DNA of 64,000 nucleotides from Micavibrio sp964400125 (GTDB lineage Bacteria; Pseudomonadota; Alphaproteobacteria; Micavibrionales; Micavibrionaceae): the NCBI GenBank assembly GCA_964400125.1, contig CAYNSR010000012.1, positions 1 through 64,000 on the forward strand, read 5' to 3'. The notes beneath the pieces were generated by a model. It saw nothing but the letters and a program-made list of their open reading frames with translations, had not been told where the DNA came from and ran no database searches. Positions 1 to 7,684 of this stretch are shown here, piece after piece. The first letter of the stretch is position 1. Every line of letters begins with the position of its first letter. The position numbers were made by a program, and so were the translations under genes.

Positions 1-64
1 TACTAAACAATTCCCACCGCGTTTTAATTTCCAGAACCGATACCCTGATTGCTTCGTAATCGGC

Positions 65-89
65 TTCCCGAAGCATATCCGAAGCAAAT
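65..89 (+). repeat. Left copy of tandem 11-bp repeat, probable integrase arm-type site
   Basis: Two direct units, CCGAAGCATAT then CCGAAGCAAAT, are preceded by an inverted TGCTTCG at 51-57. The same block, with one base changed, lies at 62570-62594 just upstream of the integrase. Short tandem repeats at both ends of a prophage are typical of arm-type binding sites for tyrosine integrases, so I infer that the left prophage end is at or just before base 1. No footprint evidence is available. Confidence 0.6.
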
Positions 90-306
90 CTTCCCGTAAA
101 TACGTCCAATTCAGAGCAAAACGGTGAGGGTTTTATCCCCTTCGATACCGGATTCCCGGCTTCTGTTTTTCCCCAAATTTGAAAACCTGTCATGTCCTTC
201 TGGCCTTGCGTCAAAATACCCTTTCAGGATAGCAAAAGATGCTACTATGTACAAGGAAATATGGTATCCTTTCGGTGCTAGTAACCTCAAAAGAAAGGAA
301 AAAACC

Positions 307-618
307 ATGTCAGAGAAGAAAATCCTTATGCCGGTTCCCTGCCGGATACTCGCCACCGGCGAGATTTTGCCTTTTGTCCCGGCTGATGGACGCAGGTTCA
401 ACCTCCAGCAATTGCAAAGGTCGGTCGGCGGGCTGATAGAGGTTTTGCATCTATACCGAACGGACGATGAAAAGGAACCGCGAAGCCAGACGCGGATCAT
501 GGTGGTGAATGAAGAGGGGCTGATCAAGGATCTGCCCCTCAATCTTTTGGCCTCCTGTATCGCCCGGCAACCCATCGTCGGGGATGTTGCCCTGATTTTC
601 GGTAATCAGATTGATTAG
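307..618 (+). CDS. DUF3846-like protein
   Basis: This 103-aa protein resembles the DUF3846 family, seen here in its middle (GGLIEVLHL), in VVNEEGLIKDLP and in the C-terminal IVGDVALIF. The family is common in phages and mobile elements and has no assigned biochemical role. I place the start at the ATG at 307 because AAAGGA lies just upstream. The open frame extends back to 124, but that part has no ribosome binding site. It is the first gene of a rightward early cluster. Confidence 0.7.
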   Translation: MSEKKILMPVPCRILATGEILPFVPADGRRFNLQQLQRSVGGLIEVLHLYRTDDEKEPRSQTRIMVVNEEGLIKDLPLNLLASCIARQPIVGDVALIFGNQID

Positions 619-627
619 AGGGCAGGC

Positions 628-945
628 ATGATTTTCTACGCAAGCCCGCCGATGATGATCGGCAAGCACGAATGGCGCGTGACGGTCATCCCCAGCAGGT
701 TCTACGACCGCAAGCAGGCCATCATGATCCCGGCGCGTTCGACGTTGTTTGAATGGCGTCGCCCGGCCTATTATTTTCCCGGCCATCATTTTGAAGCCGG
801 GGAATGGCAATCCCAAAGGGACTGGCCCCGTTATAACTTCAACGACAGCTTCCTGGGCCTGCCCCGGACTCTCTCCAAACTTTATGACCGTTATAAAGAT
901 GAAATTCATGCCGCGCTGGAATTCGGGCAGGAGGCCGCACCATGA
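628..945 (+). CDS. Hypothetical phage protein
   Basis: A 105-aa protein rich in aromatic residues and Arg, with no domain I recognise. Its ATG at 628 is 10 bases after the DUF3846 stop, and its end overlaps the next gene by 4 bases (ATGA), so the three genes are translationally linked. A small protein paired with an N6-methylase-like protein suggests an accessory role, but the sequence does not show one. Confidence 0.6.
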   Translation: MIFYASPPMMIGKHEWRVTVIPSRFYDRKQAIMIPARSTLFEWRRPAYYFPGHHFEAGEWQSQRDWPRYNFNDSFLGLPRTLSKLYDRYKDEIHAALEFGQEAAP

Positions 946-1709
946 CCCGGCCTGCCCAGGATTTAAAGCCGCTGGTTTCCCTTATAGAGGCGACCGCGCG
1001 TCGGCACGACGCATGGCAGGTCTTCCGGGATTTTGTAGCTATGGCGGCAATCAGTATCAGCAACGCCGTGGACGCCTCACACCGGGAAGAGCGTGAAGAG
1101 GAATACCTTGGGATTGTCCGGCGCTATGACCGGGAGGAAATCGATCGGTTCCCGCGCATGTTGGCGGAACTTACACTGGCGCTCGAAGGCGAGGCCTCTG
1201 ACGTGCTGGGGCGCGTGTTCTGCGAACTGGAACTCGGCAATAAATGGGCAGGCCAGTTTTTTACGCCGGACAGCGTATGCCGGTTGATGGCGGCTATGTC
1301 ATTCAGCGAAGATACCAAGGCCATCATCCAGGAGCGCGGATTCGTCCGGGTTTGTGAACCGGCGGTCGGCGGCGGTGCTATGGTGATTGGCCTGTGTAAT
1401 GAATTGCGGGCGCAGGGCATCAATTACCAGCGCCACCTTCACGTCACGGCGGTGGATATTGATATACGGGCTGTCCACATGGCCTATGTCCAGCTTTCAT
1501 TGCTCCATGTTCCGGCTGTGATCGTCCATGGCGACACGCTCCGGCTCCAGGAAACATCCCATTGGTACACGCCCGCGCACATTCTTGGTGGTTGGACACA
1601 GAAGCTGCGGCACCTTGAAGAGTCCGAATCGCCACTGCATGTTCCTGCAATATCCACAGCACATGAGGGATCGGCACAGCAACCTGATCTTTTTTCTCAG
1701 ACGAAATGA
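942..1709 (+). CDS. N6-adenine methylase-like protein, catalytic motif not found
   Basis: A 255-aa Rossmann-fold methyltransferase relative. It shows the N6-methylase entry motif GQFFTPDSVCRLMA (residues about 104-117), a SAM-binding loop EPAVGGGAM (about 138-146) and an acidic VDID strand (about 170). No NPPY, DPPY or NPPF catalytic motif is visible; the region after HGDTL reads WYTPAHILGGW. Phage proteins of this kind are often annotated as N-6 DNA methylase. It may be an inactive or altered enzyme that binds SAM or DNA. It overlaps the preceding gene by 4 bases. Confidence 0.65.
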   Translation: MTRPAQDLKPLVSLIEATARRHDAWQVFRDFVAMAAISISNAVDASHREEREEEYLGIVRRYDREEIDRFPRMLAELTLALEGEASDVLGRVFCELELGNKWAGQFFTPDSVCRLMAAMSFSEDTKAIIQERGFVRVCEPAVGGGAMVIGLCNELRAQGINYQRHLHVTAVDIDIRAVHMAYVQLSLLHVPAVIVHGDTLRLQETSHWYTPAHILGGWTQKLRHLEESESPLHVPAISTAHEGSAQQPDLFSQTK

Positions 1710-1810
1710 TGGGTTTTTCAAAGCAATAAGAAAAAAAATTTCTTTTTGAACGTTCTCATTATGATCTCATTGCAATATCCCGAAACATCCCGATAATAAA
1801 AGGATTGGCA

Positions 1811-1847
1811 CATGAAAAAAGCTGGGGTTGTGGCCCCAGCTTTCATG
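1811..1847. promoter_or_regulatory. Long imperfect hairpin
   Basis: CATGAAA and GCTGGGG, separated by a bulged AAA, pair with CCCCAGC and TTTCATG around a TTGTGG loop, giving about 14 base pairs. On the minus strand the GC stem is followed by six T, so it could act as a minus-strand terminator. On the plus strand it is the first element of the structured leader before the GIY-YIG gene. Confidence 0.5.
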
Positions 1848-1863
1848 AGACCCGCAATAAGTG

Positions 1864-1944
1864 GCAACTGCCTGCGGATCAGAAGTCTTGATAGGGCGAT
1901 CATATCCCGCCCTTCTTTCCCCGGTCAATACGGCAGTTGCTTTT
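1864..1944 (+). ncRNA. Candidate structured leader RNA or attenuator before the GIY-YIG gene
   Basis: GCAACTGCC at 1864-1872 pairs perfectly with GGCAGTTGC at 1932-1940, which is followed by TTTT. Inside the loop GGGCG (1894-1898) pairs with CGCCC (1908-1912). The structure ends about 15 bases before the ribosome binding site of the gene at 1973. It could therefore be a leader with a terminator-like 3' end or a free small RNA. Nothing in this 263-base gap looks coding. Confidence 0.4.
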
Positions 1945-1972
1945 ATAAACTCTGAACAAGGAGAAAGTAACG

Positions 1973-2290
1973 ATGACCAATACTGTAAAATGGACTACCC
2001 GCCGCACAAGCTATGAATATTACCCGCACCCCATTGGAACAAATTTTAAAAATGTTCCGGGGAACTATATCTTCGCTTATCAAAGCACGGCTGGCTGGCA
2101 TGCTGTCTATATCGGCCAAACGAATGATCTCGGTGCCCGTCTCGCCAATCATGAAAAGCTTCCAGTGTCTATGAAGGCCGGTGCCACGCATATTCTGGCG
2201 CACACCAATAGTGTTGAGGCGGATAGGCTGAGTGAAGAAGCAGACCTGGTTGCGACATTCCAGCCACGTTGCAATGATTTGCTGAAATAG
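1973..2290 (+). CDS. GIY-YIG domain protein
   Basis: A 105-aa protein with the two GIY-YIG signatures: GNYIFAY (around residue 31) and VYIGQTNDLGARLANH (about 45-60), with the Arg expected on the following helix. The domain fills nearly the whole protein, so it is a stand-alone nuclease module with no separate DNA-binding domain. Stand-alone GIY-YIG proteins occur in phages as homing-type or repair nucleases. AAGGAG precedes the ATG. It follows a structured leader that may regulate it. Confidence 0.8.
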   Translation: MTNTVKWTTRRTSYEYYPHPIGTNFKNVPGNYIFAYQSTAGWHAVYIGQTNDLGARLANHEKLPVSMKAGATHILAHTNSVEADRLSEEADLVATFQPRCNDLLK

Positions 2291-2293
2291 TTT

Positions 2294-2644
2294 TCAGGTG
2301 GGGGCGGTTAGGTTTCGCTCCCACCCTGAACACCGCACAGAAAATTCCAAGTGGCTAAGCGGGGAACCTTCCCCAAGCTTGACATCGAACCCGTATATAT
2401 AGTCCCCGTTTTCGTCTTTGCGCGGAGGATGGAATTTTTTGATCCAACATTTTGTACCGTCATCCAGATAAAAATCTGGATGAAGAGAAGCTTTGTCAGG
2501 AAGCTTAGCAAAGAGAAATTCCATCACATCTTTAGCAATGCGATCCCGTTGTGATTTTCCTTCTTTGACAAGGCAATCAAGCGGCAATTGAGCAATGGTT
2601 TCTCGTTCTATGGTTTTCATGCCTTCATTCTTCGCTATTTTCAT
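2294..2644 (-). CDS. Hypothetical protein
   Basis: A 116-aa protein convergent with the GIY-YIG gene, leaving 3 bases between the two stops. The N-terminal third is basic and helical. The C-terminal part is beta-rich with several Trp and Cys residues. I recognise no family. An alternative start is the internal ATG at 2620. Being isolated on the minus strand fits a moron. Confidence 0.45.
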   Translation of the reverse strand: MKIAKNEGMKTIERETIAQLPLDCLVKEGKSQRDRIAKDVMEFLFAKLPDKASLHPDFYLDDGTKCWIKKFHPPRKDENGDYIYGFDVKLGEGSPLSHLEFSVRCSGWERNLTAPT

Positions 2645-2861
2645 TAATATTTTACAAACGCCTTAAAAAGGCTGTAGTTCCAGGATTTTTCAGCGGACTG
2701 AATATATGCAAGTGCCATACCACATGGATTTTCCCGGCGTTTTGTCGCAAACGGTTACCTGGCGCGATAACCCTGGCGCTAATGATATGAGAACTTGCAT
2801 CCCATTGTTATAGATAGTAAATATATTCCGCTTGTATCTGCACAATTGAAAAGACAAAGCT

Positions 2862-3767
2862 ATGAAATTTAGGAATATTGCAGTTCTTATTTTCTTCTCG
2901 TTGGGATTAGCGGGTTGTCAAACAACCGGAACGCTGTCCCCTCTGACATACGCTGGGCAAAAACAGGTTGTAAGAGACGGGCAGCAAGCAGTTCTCTCCG
3001 ATAAAAAGAATATCGTTTCTGTTTCACCAGTAAATGAAGTCGTCGATGATGGTGGTAGAGCCTCTTTTTTGGTTCTCGTAACCAATCAATCAAAGAAAGA
3101 TTTTTTAATTTCAACCAATGACGTTCAGGCCAGTTCCTTGGTCTTCGATAATAGCGCATCGGAGATTAGCCAAGATAAGTCTCAGGGTAAGACAGATGAA
3201 AAACTATCTGTCCCTGAATTTGAAGCAGCTACAAATGCAAAAGCCTACCTTGCTTCATATAAGAATGGCCCGACAATTGATATGCCTCTCAAGGTTTATT
3301 CGTACCAGGAACTAAAGAAAGAAGAAGACAGCCGGGCCACCGCTCAAGCCATTGCCATCGCATTAGGAGGAGTGGGCCGATCTATGCAAGCTTCAAATGC
3401 AGGTTATCAGAGCGGGTATGGTTCCTTTAACACCTATAGCCCGTATGGTGGCCCTGTATATGGCACATATAACTATTCTGGATACAATTATGCTGCTGCA
3501 CAGGCGGCTCGGAATGCAGCACAGGCCCAGACAGATGCGGAAATAGCGAATGCTTCGGCCCAGAACAGGGCGAATATGGAGCGTTTAGCTCTAACGATCT
3601 TCAAGGATCACACCCTTATGCCTGGAGAAACGCATGGCGGCGTAGTACAGGTACAACTTCCTCCCTTTGCAAATTCAGAAACATCAATGCCTGTAATTCT
3701 GAATGTTAATGCCAATGGCGAGAAGCATAATTTCTTATTTAAACTTAAGAAAAACACGCAGAATTAG
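2862..3767 (+). CDS. Putative lipoprotein, probable lysogenic conversion gene
   Basis: The 301-aa product begins with a basic residue and a hydrophobic stretch ending in the lipobox LAGC, with Cys at residue 19, so it should be lipidated after signal peptidase II cleavage. Residues about 180-240 are rich in Tyr, Gly, Asn and Ala, and the C-terminal third resembles a beta-sandwich (QVQLPPF, MPVILNVNANG). The gene looks more AT-rich than the replication genes. A 217-base gap upstream can hold its promoter. Prophage lipoproteins often alter the envelope or block superinfection; that role is inferred. Confidence 0.7.
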   Translation: MKFRNIAVLIFFSLGLAGCQTTGTLSPLTYAGQKQVVRDGQQAVLSDKKNIVSVSPVNEVVDDGGRASFLVLVTNQSKKDFLISTNDVQASSLVFDNSASEISQDKSQGKTDEKLSVPEFEAATNAKAYLASYKNGPTIDMPLKVYSYQELKKEEDSRATAQAIAIALGGVGRSMQASNAGYQSGYGSFNTYSPYGGPVYGTYNYSGYNYAAAQAARNAAQAQTDAEIANASAQNRANMERLALTIFKDHTLMPGETHGGVVQVQLPPFANSETSMPVILNVNANGEKHNFLFKLKKNTQN

Positions 3768-3828
3768 ATTTTTATCCGACCTCTGTATTTCATATGCCTG
3801 CTGATCAAGCTGCGGAAATGTTATAGGA

Positions 3829-4266
3829 TTGAATGCGGCTAATCTTGCGGGAGTTTTTCAATTGAATCGGGACGGCCTGGAAGCATGGCGGAAACATATG
3901 GGCTTCTCCAAAGCGGAGGCAGCCCGGCAACTAACTGTTGCCGATTCCAAATACAGGAACCTGGAACGCGGTTACCGACATGACGGATATCCGGTAGAAA
4001 TACCAAACGGGATAGGCCTCGCGTGCTGTGCTGTGGCGCTGGGCCTGAAACCAATAAAAGGTTCGCTGAAAACCTGGCGTGAATCTCTGGAGCTATCGCA
4101 GAAAGAAGTCGCAGAAATTTTTGGCGTCTCTTTCAATTCATATCGCAACTATGAACGGGGCCGCAGGACGGAAAATGAGAATGTACCGATCCCCGGTTAT
4201 ATCCGGTTGGCATGCGCCACATTGTCGAAAGGCATCACGAATTATGACGGGCCTGGTCAGGGATAA
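3829..4266 (+). CDS. Tandem helix-turn-helix protein
   Basis: Two similar HTH-like units lie in one chain. The first, around residues 15-50, reads LEAWRKHMGFSKAEAARQL then YRNLERG. The second, around 80-115, reads LKTWRESLELSQKEVAEIFG then YRNYERG. Internal duplication gives a protein that could contact two half-sites as a monomer. The listed start is TTG at 3829; a TTG at 3862 preceded by GGGAG is an alternative. It sits beside a tRNA and the S24 repressor, so a role in phage regulation is plausible. Confidence 0.65.
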   Translation: MNAANLAGVFQLNRDGLEAWRKHMGFSKAEAARQLTVADSKYRNLERGYRHDGYPVEIPNGIGLACCAVALGLKPIKGSLKTWRESLELSQKEVAEIFGVSFNSYRNYERGRRTENENVPIPGYIRLACATLSKGITNYDGPGQG

Positions 4267-4288
4267 CAGATTGATTTAATTCAAGAAA

Positions 4289-4364
4289 TGGCAGGGGCGG
4301 AGGGACTTGAACCCACGGCCTGTGGTTTTGGAGACCACCGCTCTACCAACTGAGCTACACCCCT
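4289..4364 (-). tRNA. tRNA-Trp (CCA anticodon), carried inside the phage
   Basis: The minus strand folds as a complete 76-nt tRNA. The acceptor stem is AGGGGTG with CGCCCCT, the D arm contains GCTCAGTTGGTAGAGC, the anticodon loop CTCCAAA carries anticodon CCA, and the T loop is TTCAAGT. Discriminator G and an encoded CCA end the gene. It lies between the tandem HTH gene and the S24 repressor, well inside the prophage. It is not the integration target, because the right-end att is a different tRNA-Trp sequence in the opposite orientation. Confidence 0.95.
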
Positions 4365-4439
4365 GTAATACAAGCGTTTTTCGATGCTTGGAATGACCCT
4401 ATAAAACACAATTATATCAGAAAAATCCAGCAAAAATTT

Positions 4440-4967
4440 CTATTTCGCAATATCCGTGTTTTTCATGATGTGAACGACGACCCCCTGGATTTCCACACGG
4501 TCGTTTTTTTTGAGCAGGATTTCCGGAAAGTCGGGGTTCTCCGGTACAAGTTTCAACACTTCCCCCTTCTTGTAAAACCGTTTCACCGTTGTCTTGCCGT
4601 CGATCAGGGCGATCACGATGTTGCCGTGTTTCGGTTCAAGGCGGCTATCGACAATCAGGATGTCATTCAGGTCGATCCCGGCACCGGTCATCGATTCGCC
4701 GGAAACGCGGACGCAGAATGATTCTTTCGGATGTTTGATGGCATACCCGCATACATCGATATGATCCTCGATGTCACTATCCACAGGGGACGGCAAACCC
4801 GCCGCCACGCTGGAAGCATAAAGGGGAAGCCTGTAACCATTGTTATCCAGGAACGCCCGGATGCTTTCAAACTGGCTCTCCGGAACGCGCATGACCCTGG
4901 TTTTTTCACCATACGGGCCTTGCCCTTTGGGGCGGCCTGCACCGCGCCTTTTCCCACCATGAGGCAT
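4440..4967 (-). CDS. S24/UmuD-like self-cleaving repressor
   Basis: A 175-aa protein. The C-terminal half is a LexA/UmuD-type peptidase with cleavage site SSVAAGLPSP (Ala-Gly, about residue 55), catalytic Ser in SGESMTGAGI (about 90) and catalytic Lys in KTTVKRF (about 130). The N-terminus is short and basic (GKRRGAGRPKGQG) and is not a standard HTH. No UmuC gene follows. It is divergent from the early gene at 5077 across palindromic sites, so it is the best candidate for the SOS-sensitive prophage repressor. Confidence 0.8.
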   Translation of the reverse strand: MPHGGKRRGAGRPKGQGPYGEKTRVMRVPESQFESIRAFLDNNGYRLPLYASSVAAGLPSPVDSDIEDHIDVCGYAIKHPKESFCVRVSGESMTGAGIDLNDILIVDSRLEPKHGNIVIALIDGKTTVKRFYKKGEVLKLVPENPDFPEILLKKNDRVEIQGVVVHIMKNTDIAK

Positions 4968-4995
4968 TTTTTAGTGTGCTCCCTACAATCCGTGC

Positions 4996-5024
4996 TTGTA
5001 CAAAAACCTGATTTGTGTAACACA
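4996..5024. promoter_or_regulatory. Palindromic operator-like sites
   Basis: Two perfect small palindromes, TTGTACAA at 4996-5003 and TGTGTAACACA at 5014-5024, sit in the divergent gap between the S24 repressor and the gene at 5077. Their position fits operators for the repressor. The sequences alone do not show what binds. Confidence 0.5.
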
Positions 5025-5076
5025 TTTCAAGTTACATACATAGTCTTTTTTATAGGGAGAAGAAAGGGGGACGGGC

Positions 5077-5781
5077 ATGGCTTTTCCAATAAGAGACTAC
5101 CTTCGTCTGGAAGAGGTGTCAGAACGCTGGAGTGTTTCGCAGGAGGACATACTGGATTGCGCCATGCGGGATATTTTGAACCTGTCTGTCTTTATATGTA
5201 ATACCCCGCTGATTTACGGGGAATATAAGGTTGGCTCGGACGGTCGGCCTTTTCCCGTCCATGCTGACAGAATCAGGTATTCCGGCCTGCAAAAACTCAC
5301 CATCGATGATCTTTTCAGGATACGGCAGGCAGGAGAAACCCAGGTTGCTACCTTCAAGCCCTTTAACGGTTACCAGTATGTCCTGATCGGGGAGGACGCG
5401 CTGCCACTGCATTTCAGGATAAACGATATTGTCGTTGATTCCCCAGAGTGCCAACGTTTTGAAGAGGAATACGGGCTGAGTCCCGCCAATGACGATCAAA
5501 GGAAACCTTTTAACCATGAAAATGAATTCCGCATTGTGACGCTGGAAGGATGCACATGGCACCTGGGCGATACGCAGGCCCGTGTTATTGCGGAACTCTA
5601 TAAGGCAGCAACGCAAACAGACAATCCGTGGCTTCACGGCAAACGGCTTTTGCAGGAGGCCGGTTCGAATGCTTTCCGCATGCGTGATCTTTTCAGTTCG
5701 CAACCAAACTGGCAAAAGCTGATCACGTCCAACCAGCGCGGATATTACCGCCTGAACCTGCCCGGATTGAGCGCGAAATAA
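5077..5781 (+). CDS. Phage early protein, possible DNA-binding
   Basis: A 234-aa protein divergent from the repressor. The N-terminus (YLRLEEVSERWSVSQEDIL) looks like an HTH-type targeting segment. The C-terminal 90 residues (TLEGCTWHLGDTQARVIAEL to YYRLNLPG) look like a winged helix, as in other mobile-element proteins of unknown function. A strong AAAGGGGGA precedes the ATG. It is the first gene rightward of the putative operators, so it may be an early regulator or replication-initiation factor. I do not recognise the family. Confidence 0.55.
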   Translation: MAFPIRDYLRLEEVSERWSVSQEDILDCAMRDILNLSVFICNTPLIYGEYKVGSDGRPFPVHADRIRYSGLQKLTIDDLFRIRQAGETQVATFKPFNGYQYVLIGEDALPLHFRINDIVVDSPECQRFEEEYGLSPANDDQRKPFNHENEFRIVTLEGCTWHLGDTQARVIAELYKAATQTDNPWLHGKRLLQEAGSNAFRMRDLFSSQPNWQKLITSNQRGYYRLNLPGLSAK

Positions 5782-5882
5782 CGCTCACTCCCTTCCAACT
5801 CCCCCCTCGCTACACGCACCCCTGAAAAACTTCCGGCACCTTTTACCCGTGATTGATCTTCAATACACGGAGAAAAAGAGTG

Positions 5883-6140
5883 TTGGAAAGACAGCCTGAA
5901 TATTCATCTAGCAAAACGCAAATTATCGAAGAGCTTCTGAGAAAAGAGGAACACCTTGATTCAAAGCAGCTTGCCCGCCGTTGGAATATGTCGCACCGGA
6001 CGCTTGATCGCTGGCGCTGGCAGGGCAAAGGGCCGCGCTTCATAAAAATCGGTGGCCGTGTCGTCTACCGGATCAAGGACATTGAAGAGTACGAGAATGC
6101 CCGCCTTCACAGCAACACCGTGTACGGAGGCCGCGCATGA
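5883..6140 (+). CDS. Small HTH protein, excisionase/AlpA-like
   Basis: About 85 aa with one winged helix-turn-helix: LDSKQLARRWNMSHRTLDRW followed by KGPRFIKIGGRVVYRIKDIEEY. This is the MerR/excisionase type found in AlpA and Xis. I chose TTG at 5883 because GGAG lies 10 bases upstream; the frame also allows TTG at 5853. The gene overlaps the next one by 4 bases. It is far from the integrase, so it may be an early regulator rather than the excisionase. Confidence 0.7.
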   Translation: MERQPEYSSSKTQIIEELLRKEEHLDSKQLARRWNMSHRTLDRWRWQGKGPRFIKIGGRVVYRIKDIEEYENARLHSNTVYGGRA

Positions 6141-6946
6141 ATCCCTTCGAGAACCACGGCATCAAGCATCTTTCCGCATCCAGCCTGAATCTTGCCCGGC
6201 ATAGCCTGCCTTTGTGGTTGCTGCATTACTTAGGCGGCATAAAAGGCCCGGCCAGCATGGCCATGCACGCGGGACAGGCGGTTGAAGATGGCGTCACGCA
6301 AGGCCTTTTCCATCCCGATATTCCTGCCGAACAGTGCATTGAAACGGCGCTCCAGTCATTTCGGCACAAAACGGCCCTTGGTGGTTTTGACCAGGAAGCC
6401 CGCGACGCAAAGATAGAGGAAATCACCGGACGCGAGGCGGAGGGAAGGAAAAAGGCCTTTGATGGTTTTGTCCGCAACGCCCTTACAGCATTACGGCCCT
6501 ACGGAATCCCAACGCGCCCAGAAAACGGCCAGCGCCAGCACAAAATAGAAATCAGGCTCGATGGCATCCCTGTCCCGGTCATCGGATTCAAGGATTTTGC
6601 TTTTGAAAGCCACGGCCTCGATGTCGATCTCAAAACCACATCCCGCATGCCGGAAGATATGTCCCCTGATCACCAGTTGCAGGCCGCGATCTATTGGCGG
6701 GCCAGCGGCAACCGGGCGCAACGTTTTTGCTACGTCACAAAAGCCGATCACAAAGTTCTCGAATTATCCGCAGAGTCAGCACAAGCCGCCATCAACACGG
6801 CAACCGGCATAGCGCACAACCTCATGCGGTTCCTCTCTCTGTCCACCGACTGGCGGGAACTCGCCGGTTACACCATCCCCGACTATTCGACCTTCCGGTG
6901 GGACCCGATGACTGTCGGTTCGGCCAGAGACATTTGGGGCTTTTAA
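6137..6946 (+). CDS. PD-(D/E)XK nuclease (RecB/Cas4-like)
   Basis: The 269-aa protein has the layout of RecB-family single-domain exonucleases: an N-terminal SASSLN segment, a His in the AMHAGQAVEDG helix, the core VIGFKDFAF and LDVDLKTT (motif II Asp and motif III D-x-K), and QLQAAIYW (motif IV). Such nucleases pair with recombinases or ssDNA-binding proteins in phage recombination. It is followed by a putative ssDNA-binding protein and a primase-helicase, which fits that role. Confidence 0.75.
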   Translation: MNPFENHGIKHLSASSLNLARHSLPLWLLHYLGGIKGPASMAMHAGQAVEDGVTQGLFHPDIPAEQCIETALQSFRHKTALGGFDQEARDAKIEEITGREAEGRKKAFDGFVRNALTALRPYGIPTRPENGQRQHKIEIRLDGIPVPVIGFKDFAFESHGLDVDLKTTSRMPEDMSPDHQLQAAIYWRASGNRAQRFCYVTKADHKVLELSAESAQAAINTATGIAHNLMRFLSLSTDWRELAGYTIPDYSTFRWDPMTVGSARDIWGF

Positions 6947-6973
6947 CCACGAACTGACAAAGGAGAAAATACC

Positions 6974-7612
6974 ATGCCTCTCAATCTGTACAAAGGCGGC
7001 GTCGCCGTCCCTCACATCCGCTACATGGCCGGAACCAGCAGTTGGATGATCTCAACCGAACAGGGAACGCAGGCCTTCAACCTGCCGCGTTGCGTGTTTG
7101 ACCTTGCCAATATCCGTACCGGCTGGGGCTTGTTCACGGAAGCCGCCCCGCCCGAATGGGTTTGGGACCCGGACTTGGTGACGCAAGCGCCAAGGCCGCA
7201 GGACGGGCGCGATTGGAAAAAAGGTTTTCGCGTCGATATTCTGTTGCCGCAGGAATTCAGCGACCGTGTGCGTGAATTCGCCACAACCGGCACCGGCGCG
7301 GTGGAAGGCATAAAGCTTCTATACGCCCAATATGAAGAACAAGCGCCGTCCCACCCCGGCAAGGTTCCCGTCGTGGAATACCAGGGCGCAACAGCCGCGC
7401 AATTCGGCAAAGGCCGTACCAACGTGCCGCGCCTTGTCATCGTTGACTGGATCGACCGCCCCGGCGCACTCGATGAAGTGGCGGCGGCACCAGCACCGGT
7501 ATCACCTGCGCCCGCGCCGTCTCCATCCCCCCAACTGGCAGCCAACCCTGTCCAACCTCCCCAGACGCCAGCCGTCACGGGCAGCGGCAATCTTTCCAAG
7601 CCAGTTTTCTAA
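6974..7612 (+). CDS. Putative ssDNA-binding or recombination-accessory protein
   Basis: A 212-aa protein. The first 150 residues look like a compact beta fold. The last 45 are a Pro/Ala-rich tail ending in LSKPVF. A structured domain followed by a flexible tail, between a RecB-like nuclease and the primase-helicase, suggests a single-strand binding role. It lacks the acidic SSB tip; the separate protein encoded at 10010 has that tip instead. AAGGAG precedes the ATG. Function is inferred from context. Confidence 0.45.
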   Translation: MPLNLYKGGVAVPHIRYMAGTSSWMISTEQGTQAFNLPRCVFDLANIRTGWGLFTEAAPPEWVWDPDLVTQAPRPQDGRDWKKGFRVDILLPQEFSDRVREFATTGTGAVEGIKLLYAQYEEQAPSHPGKVPVVEYQGATAAQFGKGRTNVPRLVIVDWIDRPGALDEVAAAPAPVSPAPAPSPSPQLAANPVQPPQTPAVTGSGNLSKPVF

Positions 7613-7684
7613 CCCGCCACAAACGAACCGTCCGGCCCTGCGCCGGGCGGTTCCCCTCCACCCCTAACGAATCGACCCAGGATC

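Noticed and set aside
4289..4364. Internal tRNA-Trp as the integration site
   Set aside because: It is complete, on the opposite strand from the att fragment, and differs from it in the T stem and anticodon stem.
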